Below are positions 43,331-51,153 of a stretch of DNA of 64,000 nucleotides, in pieces. The stretch is from Segatella copri (GTDB lineage Bacteria > Bacteroidota > Bacteroidia > Bacteroidales > Bacteroidaceae). The notes beneath the pieces were generated by a model, which was not told where the DNA came from, did not search any database, and saw nothing but the letters and a program-made list of their open reading frames with translations. The stretch spans positions 3,808,479-3,872,478 of the forward strand of contig NZ_JAPDUW010000001.1 of NCBI RefSeq assembly GCF_026015295.1. The letters are read 5' to 3'. Position numbers and translations under genes: made by a program. The stretch's first letter is position 1, and every line of letters starts with the position of its first letter.

Positions 43331-43363
43331 AAAAAAGCCCCCGATGCGTGATGAACCGGGGGC
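43331..43363 (-). terminator. Terminator behind the HU-like fragment
   Basis: On the minus strand GCCCCCG-GTTCATCACGCAT-CGGGGGC followed by TTTTTT. It is intact although the gene in front of it is reduced to about 35 codons. Confidence 0.75.
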
Positions 43364-43369
43364 TTCGGT

Positions 43370-43469
43370 CGGTTACCGAAGTAGCATACCACTTCTTCTT
43401 ACCTGCGTTTTCACCAGTCTGAGGTGTGCGCTGTACTTTACGATATTTCAATGTTCCTTTCTGTTCCAT
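43370..43469 (-). pseudogene. HU-family DNA-binding protein, N-terminal fragment
   Basis: Starting at ATG 43469 the minus strand reads MEQKGTLKYRKVQ, then RTPQTGENAGKKKWYATSVTD. This resembles the start of the HU-HIG type DNA-binding proteins of Bacteroidales. After about 33 codons the homology stops and the frame runs into the terminator, so the body of the protein is deleted. A promoter box lies upstream at 43541-43548. Whether the short peptide is made is unknown; I regard it as a remnant. The family call rests on a short stretch. Confidence 0.5.
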
Positions 43470-43479
43470 AATCTTTAGT

Positions 43480-43506
43480 TTTAATGTTGAATGTTGAATG
43501 TTGACT
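43480..43506. repeat. TTGAATG heptamer repeat
   Basis: Three TGTTGAA units upstream of the HU-like fragment. Confidence 0.65.
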
Positions 43507-43540
43507 TGGTGGGGTGCACAAGCCTTCTTGAATCACAGTG

Positions 43541-43548
43541 CAAAGATA
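43541..43548 (-). promoter_or_regulatory. Promoter -7 box before the HU-like fragment
   Basis: TATCTTTG on the minus strand followed by GCAC, about 70 bases upstream of the fragment's ATG. Confidence 0.6.
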
Positions 43549-43715
43549 CTGCAATTTCCCGATACCACCTAATTTCAGCGTGTGATAAAGCGCGATTTTC
43601 AGCACGCTTTCAATCCGAAAACTGTTAAACAATCTAACTCGCCGTTTTGCGCCCCGCAACTCATACTTTTTCAGAAGAGAAAACATAGAGTTAAAGAGAA
43701 GAAAACACAGCACCT

Positions 43716-43941
43716 TATTCAGTATTCAGTTATTCAGTTTTTTTTTAAGGGGTTACTTCCCCCCCCTAAAAAGTAAAGTTTATATACTATCTGTATATCT
43801 ATATATATAATATATATAATATATATAATATAATATAATAATAAAAATACATTACAAAATAACCAATCCCTTTCTTTCGGGTTTTCAAACCCTTTATCCA
43901 TGTAAGGGTTTAAAAAAAACTGAATAACTGAATACTGAATA
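43716..43941. repeat. 31-bp inverted repeat flanking an AT microsatellite
   Basis: The left arm at 43716-43747 (TATTCAGTATTCAGTTATTC and on, ending in T9 and A) is the inverse of the right arm at 43911-43941 (beginning TA8 CTGAATAACTG), differing by one T. Between them are a run of nine C, a (ATATATAAT)-type microsatellite (about 43797-43850) and a small inverted pair AAGGGGTT / AACCCTTT-like. The motif CAGTATTCAGTTATTCAG also occurs inside the DUF3987 gene at about 9029. Confidence 0.75.
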
Positions 43942-43951
43942 CGGATGGTCT

Positions 43952-43991
43952 TACCCATGCCCCCTGTTTTAGGGTGCATGGGTAGTTTTTT
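43952..43991 (+). terminator. Terminator-like hairpin
   Basis: TACCCATGC...CCC-TGTTTTA-GGG...GCATGGGTA followed by a T-run. It lies between the inverted repeat and the Bro fragment; the gene it once served is not recognisable. Confidence 0.65.
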
Positions 43992-43997
43992 AAAAAA

Positions 43998-44126
43998 GGA
44001 GAACCGCAGTTCTGTGCCCAACAGATGCTCTATGTTAACGAGAGCGGTTCCTATGCTTTGGTTCTCGGCTCTAAGCTTTCTACTACCGTGAAGTTCAAGA
44101 ACTGGGTTACTGCCGAGGTTTCCTAA
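43998..44126 (+). pseudogene. Bro-N domain fragment with internal deletion
   Basis: Reads GEPQFCAQQMLYVNESG and SYALVLGSKLSTTVKFKNWV, then TAEVS and stop. Bases 43998-44017 are identical to 9864-9883 of the intact Bro gene. The sequence then jumps to the equivalent of 10022, a loss of 138 bases that keeps the frame, and stays close to it up to about base 10115. There is no start codon: an in-frame TAG lies just upstream. Its stop overlaps the stop of the convergent beta-barrel gene. It is a remnant of a second Bro-type gene. Confidence 0.85.
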
Positions 44127-44800
44127 AAGTTAACTCCGAAATTGAGCTGGAGGGCTCCATTGCGCGATTTGTCGAAACTGTCGTGGCAGATGTTGGCAAG
44201 ACCGATATCGTATGTGAGATCGGCATAGAACATGTCGTAGCCGATGCCGCAGCCGATGCGGATACCACCATCAAGGCGGCGGAAGTTTGCATCCTTAAAC
44301 GAACTCTCTGCTTCACGCTCGGCAAAGTTCTTGATCTTGCCTCCTACACCTACGGCAAAATAGCCGCCTACCTGAGGCTGGATGGAGAAGTGGTCGTCTA
44401 CCTCGTACTTGTACTTCAGTACGGCTGGAATCTCAAGATAATTGAGATCGTAGGTCATCTTCTTGCCTTCAGGAAGATCCTTCTTGCCACCTTTCTCTAT
44501 ATATGAAAGTCCGGTTTCGAGATAGAGTGGGGCGCTGTCGGTCAATGGGATGCCGGCTACTACGCCCACATTCAGGCCGGTCTGCCAGTCGCCACCATCC
44601 AGACGGGAATCGTCGGAATTGACAAAGGTGAAGGCAGGACCGATGCGGAATCCGTAATACGGACTGCCGTAGTTGTGGTTGTAACGGTAGTCGAGATGCC
44701 CCGTCTGCTTGTTATAATATCTGCTGTCACGATAATTCTGTGCTGCTGCCGGCATCAGAGCCAGGAGCAATGCCATCATGATGAATGCTAATCTTTTCAT
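44123..44800 (-). CDS. Outer-membrane beta-barrel protein (porin family)
   Basis: 225 residues from ATG 44800; upstream starts are excluded because the promoter box lies at 44858-44865. A signal peptide ends ALMPAAAQ. The mature protein has alternating aromatic beta strands (YYGFRIGPAFTFVN, LYLETGLSYIEKGG, LNYLEIPAVLKYKY, FSIQPQVGGYFAVGVGG, GIRIGCGIGYDMFYADLTYDIG) and ends in Phe, as outer-membrane barrels do. It fits the OMP_b-brl_2 type of small barrels; function unknown. Its 3' end abuts the Bro remnant, so the terminator usual for such a gene may have been replaced. Confidence 0.85.
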   Translation of the reverse strand: MKRLAFIMMALLLALMPAAAQNYRDSRYYNKQTGHLDYRYNHNYGSPYYGFRIGPAFTFVNSDDSRLDGGDWQTGLNVGVVAGIPLTDSAPLYLETGLSYIEKGGKKDLPEGKKMTYDLNYLEIPAVLKYKYEVDDHFSIQPQVGGYFAVGVGGKIKNFAEREAESSFKDANFRRLDGGIRIGCGIGYDMFYADLTYDIGLANICHDSFDKSRNGALQLNFGVNF

Positions 44801-44857
44801 AATTCTTATTCTTTTATACATTAATATATTCTGTTTGAAGAAACTTGTTTTACGGTG

Positions 44858-44865
44858 CAAAGGTA
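44858..44865 (-). promoter_or_regulatory. Promoter -7 box of the beta-barrel gene
   Basis: TACCTTTG on the minus strand followed by GCAC. Confidence 0.7.
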
Positions 44866-44978
44866 GGGATAAAAAACGAAACGGCAGTGAGTGTTTCCCT
44901 AAATGATAGAGGGGAACCCCTATTTCTGACCTAATACAACTTTCTCAACAAAAAAAATATAAATTTTTGCTATATTTT

Positions 44979-45009
44979 TTTGTTTTGTCTCCAATTTGTG
45001 CTATCTTTG
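44979..45009 (+). promoter_or_regulatory. Consensus promoter of the YfhO-GSCFA-murF/alr genes
   Basis: TTTG (44979-44982), 19 bases, TATCTTTG (45002-45009). Confidence 0.8.
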
Positions 45010-45039
45010 CCTTCAAATTATAAACGTTTATATAGAAAT

Positions 45040-47547
45040 ATGAAATTTTTGAAGAAGTATCTACTGGATATTCTGGTAGTTATTGCATTTGCAATCATCT
45101 CCTTCGTCTACTTTATGCCTGCCGATATGGACGGACGAATCCTCTTCCGACATGATGCAGCAGCAGGAAAGGGACTGGGACATGAAAAGGAACTCTTCCA
45201 GCAGCAGACGGGAGAGACTACACGATGGACGAACTCGGTGTTTGGCGGTATGCCTACCTATCAGATGTCGCCTTCGTATGACAGTAATCAGGTGCTCAGC
45301 CAGATTGTGAAGGCATATCATCTGTGGTTGCCAGACTATGTATGGTATGTTTTCGTATACCTCCTGGGCTTCTATATCATGCTGCGTGCCTTCAACTTCA
45401 GACAGTCACTGGCGGCGCTGGGAAGTATCATCTGGGCATTCTCGTCCTACTTTTTCATCATCATCGCTGCCGGACATATCTGGAAGGTATGGGCGCTGGC
45501 TTATCTGCCTCCGATGATTGCGGGCGTGGTGCTTGCCTATCGGGGCAAGTATCTCAAGGGACTGCTCCTTACTGCCATCTTCTCGGCTTTCGAGGTGCAG
45601 GCTAACCACGTGCAGATGACTTATTACTACCTCTTTATCATCCTCTTCATGGTGATTGCCTTTCTGGCAGATGCCATCAAGAAAGGTGAACTCGCACGCT
45701 TCGGAAAGGCTACGGCGGTATGCGTGGTGGGTGCCCTCATCGGTATCTCACTCAACCTCTCGAACCTTTATCATACCTGGCAGTATGGTCAGGAAACCAT
45801 GCGTGGAAAGAGCGAACTAGTAAAGAAAAATGTGGCTAACCAGACCAGCAGCGGTCTGGATAGAGACTATATCACACAGTGGAGCTATGGTATCGACGAA
45901 ACCTGGACGCTGATGATTCCGGATGCCAAGGGCGGTGCCTCAGTTCCGTTGGCACAGAACCAGCAGGCGATGGAGAAGGCTGATCCTAACTTCGTTCAGA
46001 TTTACCAGCAGCTGGGACAGTACTGGGGCAACCAGCCGGGAACGAGCGGACCGGTATATGTAGGCGCCTTCGTCTGTATGCTCTTTATCCTCGGTCTGTT
46101 TATCGTGAAGGGTCCGATGAAGTGGGCGCTGCTTGCTGCCACCATCCTGAGCATCCTGCTCGCTTGGGGTAGAAACTTCATGCCGTTTACCAATTTCTTC
46201 CTCGATTATGTGCCGATGTATGCCAAGTTCCGAACGGTGGCATCTATCCTGGTTATCGCAGAATTCACCATCCCGCTCCTGGCGATGATGGCGCTGAAGA
46301 AGATTGTGGATGAGCCGGAGATTCTGACAGAGAAGATAAAATATGTATATGCCAGTTTCGGTCTGACAGCAGGCTTCTGTCTGCTCTTTGCCATCATGCC
46401 GGGCGTATTCTTCCCTGATTTCGTATCGGTACAGGAGACACAGGCGCTGCAGCAGTTGCCTCAGGAGTATATCTCTCCAATCATGAGCAATCTGACAGAT
46501 ATCCGCAAGGGCATCTTCACATCCGACTGCTGGCGTTCGTTCTGGATTATCCTCATCGGTTCGGCATTGCTGATGCTCTTCAAGATGAAGAAGCTGGGCA
46601 AGGAATATATGATTGCCGGTATCGCCGTGCTCTGTCTGGTGGATATGTGGATGGTGAACAAGCGCTATCTCTACGATGATATGTTCGTGGACAAGGCGCA
46701 GCGCGATACACCGCAGCAGATGACCGAGACCGACAAGATTATCTGCCGTGACAAGGCACTCGACTACCGTGTGCTGAATCTGGCATCGAATACATTCAAT
46801 GAGAACGAGACCTCTTACTACCACAAGAGCATCGGCGGTTATCATCCAGCCAAGCTCCGTCGCTACCAGGAGATGATTGATGCACATATCGCTCCTGAAA
46901 TGCAGAAGACGATGCAGGCGGTAGCTGCTGCGGGCGGCGATATGACCAAGGTGAACGGCGACAGTATCTATCCGGTATTGAACATGCTGAATACCAAATA
47001 CTTCATCATGCCGCTGCAGGGCGGACAGACCGTTCCGGTTCAGAATCCGTATGCCTACGGCAATGCATGGTTCGTAGACGAGGTGAAGTATGTGAACAAT
47101 GCCAACGAGGAAATCGATGGCGTGGGCAAGGTGAACCTCCGACATGTGGCTGTGGCTGAAGCCAAATTCAAGGAACAGCTGGCGCAGAGCGTGAAGCAGG
47201 ATGATACTTCGGTGGTGAAGATGACGCAGTATAAGCCGAACAACCTGACTTACGAGGTGAAGTCGAGCAAGGGCGGCGTGATCGTATTCTCTGAGATTTA
47301 CTATCCGGGCTGGACGGCTACGGTTGATGGACAGCCGGCTGAGCTGGGCAGAGTGAACTATATTCTGCGTGCGTTGAACGTGAAAGCAGGCAGCCACAAG
47401 GTAGTGCTCGATTTCCATCCTCAGTCGCTCAAGAATACCGAGACGGTGGCTTACATCGGTTATGGCGTTCTGGCTCTCCTTATTATAATAGGTGTAGTGG
47501 TTGAGGTGAGAAAACGCAAGAAGGCTTCTCCGGAAGTGAATGAATAA
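45040..47547 (+). CDS. YfhO family membrane protein
   Basis: 835 residues from ATG 45040, which lies 30 bases after the promoter box. It has about 12-13 membrane segments in the first 600 residues and a periplasmic C-terminal domain of about 200, then a last membrane segment and a basic tail. The N-terminal loop after TM1 holds RHDAAAGKGLGHEKE, with the Asp-His type acidic motif of GT-C glycosyltransferases. YfhO proteins are predicted lipid-linked sugar transferases, for example in lipoteichoic acid glycosylation of Firmicutes; the Bacteroidetes substrate is unknown. GSCFA follows 15 bases later. Confidence 0.88.
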   Translation: MKFLKKYLLDILVVIAFAIISFVYFMPADMDGRILFRHDAAAGKGLGHEKELFQQQTGETTRWTNSVFGGMPTYQMSPSYDSNQVLSQIVKAYHLWLPDYVWYVFVYLLGFYIMLRAFNFRQSLAALGSIIWAFSSYFFIIIAAGHIWKVWALAYLPPMIAGVVLAYRGKYLKGLLLTAIFSAFEVQANHVQMTYYYLFIILFMVIAFLADAIKKGELARFGKATAVCVVGALIGISLNLSNLYHTWQYGQETMRGKSELVKKNVANQTSSGLDRDYITQWSYGIDETWTLMIPDAKGGASVPLAQNQQAMEKADPNFVQIYQQLGQYWGNQPGTSGPVYVGAFVCMLFILGLFIVKGPMKWALLAATILSILLAWGRNFMPFTNFFLDYVPMYAKFRTVASILVIAEFTIPLLAMMALKKIVDEPEILTEKIKYVYASFGLTAGFCLLFAIMPGVFFPDFVSVQETQALQQLPQEYISPIMSNLTDIRKGIFTSDCWRSFWIILIGSALLMLFKMKKLGKEYMIAGIAVLCLVDMWMVNKRYLYDDMFVDKAQRDTPQQMTETDKIICRDKALDYRVLNLASNTFNENETSYYHKSIGGYHPAKLRRYQEMIDAHIAPEMQKTMQAVAAAGGDMTKVNGDSIYPVLNMLNTKYFIMPLQGGQTVPVQNPYAYGNAWFVDEVKYVNNANEEIDGVGKVNLRHVAVAEAKFKEQLAQSVKQDDTSVVKMTQYKPNNLTYEVKSSKGGVIVFSEIYYPGWTATVDGQPAELGRVNYILRALNVKAGSHKVVLDFHPQSLKNTETVAYIGYGVLALLIIIGVVVEVRKRKKASPEVNE

Positions 47548-47562
47548 AAAGGAGAAAGACTT

Positions 47563-48384
47563 ATGCTGTTTCGCACAGAAATAGATATTCCGAAGGCCGA
47601 CTTCGAGATAGGGGCGGCAGAGCGGATGCTCTTTGTGGGCAGTTGCTTTGCCGACAATCTGGGTAGGCGGTTTGTGGAGAACCGCTTCCGGGCTACGGTG
47701 AATCCCTTCGGGGTGATGTATAATCCGGCAAGCATTCTCCATACGGTAGAGAAATGTTCCGAGGTCCGTCCCCGGGTGGCTGTCTTTACGCTGGGTACCA
47801 ACCATGTGTATATCCTGAAGGAGACGGGCGAGATAGTGGACAACTGCCAGAAGCGCCCGCAGCGCCTCTTCGAAGAGCGGGAACTGAGCGTGGACGAATG
47901 TGCCGGCTATCTGCAGAAGGCTATCAATCTGCTGAAATCGCAGACTGCAGCATCTGATGGCAGTGAAGGCACTCTGAAGGTCATCATCACGGTAAGCCCT
48001 ATCCGCTATGCGAAATACGGCTATCACGGGAGTCAGCTTTCGAAGGCTACGCTCCTGCTGGCAGCCGATAAGTTGGTGAAGGAGAATCCGGGGGTGGTGA
48101 GCTATTTCCCGGCTTACGAGATTATGAACGATGAACTCCGTGACTACCGCTTCTACAAGGAAGACATGCTGCACCCGAGCGAACAGGCTGTGGAATATAT
48201 CTGGGAGCGGTTCCGGGCAACTTACTTCGGCAAGGCAGCAGAGCAGTTTCTGGAAGACTGGAAGCCTATCCGCGAAGCACTCGGCCATAAGCCCTTTCAT
48301 CCCGAGAGCGAGGAACACCAGAAGTTCATCGCCAGGACGGAAGAGAAGAAAAGACAATTTGAGGAGAAATATCATCTCTTATAA
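47563..48384 (+). CDS. GSCFA domain protein
   Basis: 273 residues. The family signature is at residues about 23-31 (LFVGSCFADNLG), followed by NPFGVMYNPASIL and FTLGTNHVYILKETGEIVDNCQK; the end holds SYFPAYEIMNDELRDYRFYKEDMLHPSEQAV with the Asp-x-x-His pair expected of an SGNH/GDSL-like hydrolase. The family is cytoplasmic or peripheral; the substrate is unknown. It sits between YfhO and murF-alr, which suggests a cell-envelope role. A 25-bp tandem duplication spans its stop. Confidence 0.88.
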   Translation: MLFRTEIDIPKADFEIGAAERMLFVGSCFADNLGRRFVENRFRATVNPFGVMYNPASILHTVEKCSEVRPRVAVFTLGTNHVYILKETGEIVDNCQKRPQRLFEERELSVDECAGYLQKAINLLKSQTAASDGSEGTLKVIITVSPIRYAKYGYHGSQLSKATLLLAADKLVKENPGVVSYFPAYEIMNDELRDYRFYKEDMLHPSEQAVEYIWERFRATYFGKAAEQFLEDWKPIREALGHKPFHPESEEHQKFIARTEEKKRQFEEKYHLL

Positions 48385-48412
48385 AATGGAGAAATATCAT
48401 CTCTTATAAAAT
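48363..48412 (+). repeat. 25-bp perfect tandem duplication at the GSCFA stop
   Basis: The unit GGAGAAATATCATCTCTTAT plus AAAAT (48363-48387) is repeated at 48388-48412. The first copy encodes the last residues and the stop; the second lies in the spacer and forms a seven-codon frame starting at ATG 48386. Confidence 0.9.
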
Positions 48413-48436
48413 AAAGAATATTTAAATAACAAGACA

Positions 48437-50914
48437 ATGACATATACTATTGAAAAGGTAACCACACTGATAGGTGCGCGTCGCTATGGAGACAATGATA
48501 CCAACATCGGTTTTATCCTGACCGATAGTCGTTCACTTTGTTTCCCAGAGGAAACTCTGTTCTTTGCGCTCAAGTCGGAGCGTAATGATGGTCATAACTA
48601 CATCCCTGAGTTGTATCGCAGAGGTGTGAAAAACTTTGTTGTAACGAATGTGCCTAAGGGCTATGCTTCTGATTATCCGGGAGCCAACTTCCTGAAGGTA
48701 GTAAACACGCTCGAGGCTCTCCAGCGTCTGGCTGAGCGCCACCGTGACGAGTTTAACATCCCTATCGTAGGCATCACGGGTTCAAACGGCAAGACCATGG
48801 TCAAGGAGTGGCTCTACCAGCTGCTCTCGCCAAGCATGTTTGTTACCCGCAGTCCGCGCAGTTACAACTCTCAGATAGGTGTGCCATTGTCGGTGTGGCT
48901 GATGAACGAGCAGACCCAGGTGGGCGTTTTCGAGGCAGGTATCAGTATGCCTGGCGAAATGCTTGCCCTGCGTGACATCATCCAGCCAACCATCGCCGTA
49001 CTGACCAATCTGGGTGCTGCGCATCAGGAGAACTTCTCTTCCTTGGAGGAGAAATGCCGGGAGAAACTCATCCTCTTCCATGATGCAGAGACCGTAATCT
49101 ATGATGGCGATGACGAGGTTATCAACAAGGTGATAGCCGAATATCCCGACTATAAGGGCGAGAAACTCTTCTGGTCGCTCAAGAATGCGGAGGCTCCTTT
49201 CTATGTAAAGAACATCGAGAAGCAGCAGAGCGTGAGCGTGATTACCTATATATATAAAGGTGAGGAAGACAGCTTCTCTATCCCGTTCATCGACGATGCA
49301 TCTGTACAGAATGCCATCATCTCTGCTGTCGTGGCATCGAAACTCGGTCTTTCGGCTGAAGATATCGACAAGCGCATGACACAGCTCGAACCTGTGGCAA
49401 TGAGACTGGAGGTGAAGGTAGGACAGCACGGATGTACGCTGATCAACGACAGCTACAACAGTGATATCAATTCGCTTGATATCGCCCTCGACTTCATGAA
49501 CCGCCGTCCAGACCATCGCGGTCGTCGCCATACACTGATATTGAGCGACATCTACCAGAGCGGTCAGGCACCGGAGGCATTATATAAAGAGGTGAGCGAT
49601 TTAGCCCGTAAACGTGGCGTGGTAAAGTTCATCGGTATCGGTCCTGAGCTCTGCAAGCAGCACGATGTGATTCAGATTTCAGAGAAGTTCTTCTTCCCGA
49701 ATGTAGAGGAATTCATCGCCAGCGAGGTGTTTGCTTCCCTGCGCGATGAGGTGATTCTGCTGAAAGGCGCCCGTCAGTTTGGCTTCGACCAGCTCACCGA
49801 ACTGCTGGTACAGAAGGTACACGAGACTACGCTGGAGGTGAATCTGAATGCCGTGGTAGCCAATCTGAACTACTACCGTGCGTTTATGAAGCCGGAAACC
49901 AAGCTGGTATGCATGATTAAGGCAGACGGCTACGGTGCAGGTGCCGTGGAGATAGCCAAGACCCTGCAGGATCATCGTGTAGACTATCTGGCTGTGGCTG
50001 TAGCCGATGAGGGTGTTACGCTGCGCAAGAACGGCATCACCAGCAACATCATGATCATGAATCCGGAGATGACCGCCTTCAAGACCATGTTCGATTACGA
50101 CCTGGAGCCGGAGGTTTACTCTTTCCGTCTGCTCGATGCGCTCATCAAGGCAGCTGAGAAAGAGGGAGTAACCGGTTTCCCTGTCCATATCAAGCTGGAT
50201 ACCGGCATGCACCGCATGGGCTTCGACCCTGAGAACGATATGGAGGAACTCATCGGCAAGCTGAAGCACCAGAATGCCATCATCCCACGTTCTGTGTTCT
50301 CTCACTTCGTGGGCAGTGATGACGACAGCTTCGATGATTTCTCAGCTCATCAGTTTGAACTCTTCGACAAGGGCAGCAAGCAGTTGCAGGCAGCCTTCGA
50401 CCATAAGATTTTGCGCCATATCTGCAATTCGGCAGGTATCGAGCACTTCCCGGAGCGCCAGCTGGATATGTGCCGTCTGGGACTCGGACTCTACGGTATC
50501 AATTCGCGCAACAACAAGACCATCAACTGCGTGAGCACCCTGAAGACAACCATTCTGCAGATGCACAACGTGAAGGCAGGTGACAGTGTGGGCTACAGCC
50601 GCAAGACGATTCTCGACAGAGACAGCGTCATCGCAGCCATCCCTATCGGATATGCTGACGGACTGAACCGCCGTCTGGGCAACCGTCATGCCTACTGTCT
50701 GGTGAACGGCCAGAAGGCAGAATATGTGGGCAACATCTGTATGGATGTGGCGATGATAGACGTGACCGACATCCCTTGCAAGGAAGGAGATTCGGTAGAA
50801 ATCTTCGGCGAGCATCTGCCTGTCCAGACACTGAGCGATATCCTCGAGACCATCCCTTACGAGGTACTGACCACCATCAGCAACCGTGTGAAGAGAGTTT
50901 ACTTCCAGGACTAG
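48437..50914 (+). CDS. murF-alr: Bifunctional MurF (D-Ala-D-Ala ligase) / alanine racemase
   Basis: 825 residues. The N-terminal 455 residues are a MurF-type Mur ligase: IVGITGSNGKTMVKEWLY is the ATP-binding loop, FEAGISMPGEM and LTNLGAAHQENF follow, and LINDSYNSDINSLDIALD marks the C-terminal domain. From about 460 it is a complete alanine racemase: CMIKADGYGAG has the PLP Lys, KLDTGMHRMGF and CRLGLGLYGIN the PLP-phosphate site, and DSVGYSRKTIL the catalytic Tyr. It makes D-Ala and attaches D-Ala-D-Ala to UDP-MurNAc-tripeptide. This fusion is standard in Bacteroidetes. Confidence 0.95.
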   Translation: MTYTIEKVTTLIGARRYGDNDTNIGFILTDSRSLCFPEETLFFALKSERNDGHNYIPELYRRGVKNFVVTNVPKGYASDYPGANFLKVVNTLEALQRLAERHRDEFNIPIVGITGSNGKTMVKEWLYQLLSPSMFVTRSPRSYNSQIGVPLSVWLMNEQTQVGVFEAGISMPGEMLALRDIIQPTIAVLTNLGAAHQENFSSLEEKCREKLILFHDAETVIYDGDDEVINKVIAEYPDYKGEKLFWSLKNAEAPFYVKNIEKQQSVSVITYIYKGEEDSFSIPFIDDASVQNAIISAVVASKLGLSAEDIDKRMTQLEPVAMRLEVKVGQHGCTLINDSYNSDINSLDIALDFMNRRPDHRGRRHTLILSDIYQSGQAPEALYKEVSDLARKRGVVKFIGIGPELCKQHDVIQISEKFFFPNVEEFIASEVFASLRDEVILLKGARQFGFDQLTELLVQKVHETTLEVNLNAVVANLNYYRAFMKPETKLVCMIKADGYGAGAVEIAKTLQDHRVDYLAVAVADEGVTLRKNGITSNIMIMNPEMTAFKTMFDYDLEPEVYSFRLLDALIKAAEKEGVTGFPVHIKLDTGMHRMGFDPENDMEELIGKLKHQNAIIPRSVFSHFVGSDDDSFDDFSAHQFELFDKGSKQLQAAFDHKILRHICNSAGIEHFPERQLDMCRLGLGLYGINSRNNKTINCVSTLKTTILQMHNVKAGDSVGYSRKTILDRDSVIAAIPIGYADGLNRRLGNRHAYCLVNGQKAEYVGNICMDVAMIDVTDIPCKEGDSVEIFGEHLPVQTLSDILETIPYEVLTTISNRVKRVYFQD

Positions 50915-50981
50915 GAAGTGAAGAGGGAAGAATGAAGACCGATTCGGTAAAAAATCATTTAAAAAACGTATAAAAATAGAG

Positions 50982-51019
50982 AAATCCTATCAGAAATGTT
51001 CTGATAGGATTTTTTTTTG
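50982..51019 (+). terminator. Terminator after murF-alr
   Basis: AAATCCTATCAGAA-ATG-TTCTGATAGGATTT followed by a run of T. Confidence 0.9.
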
Positions 51020-51063
51020 CGTAAATTTTTCCATCAAAACGTATTGTAATTGAAGAAAAAAGT

Positions 51064-51071
51064 GTATCTTT
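51064..51071 (+). promoter_or_regulatory. Promoter -7 box of the uronate cassette
   Basis: TATCTTTG followed by GCAC, 83 bases upstream of the IIC gene. Confidence 0.7.
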
Positions 51072-51153
51072 GCACACAACAAATCATTAAAAGACAAAAG
51101 AGGGTGCTCTTTGTCGTGTATTTTCTAACAATTAAACAATACTACAAATTAAA

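Noticed and set aside
43797..43850. AT-rich microsatellite as a replication origin or unwinding element
   Set aside because: No DnaA boxes or replication genes adjoin it; it is simple sequence inside an inverted repeat.
44980..45039. Earlier start for the YfhO gene
   Set aside because: It would overlap the consensus promoter at 44979-45009; the ATG at 45040 begins the family's first membrane segment.
45940..48375. Very long open frame on the minus strand (about 811 codons) opposite YfhO and GSCFA
   Set aside because: It is a shadow of well-supported plus-strand genes; its translation is rich in His, Leu and Arg without domain motifs, and it has no promoter box.
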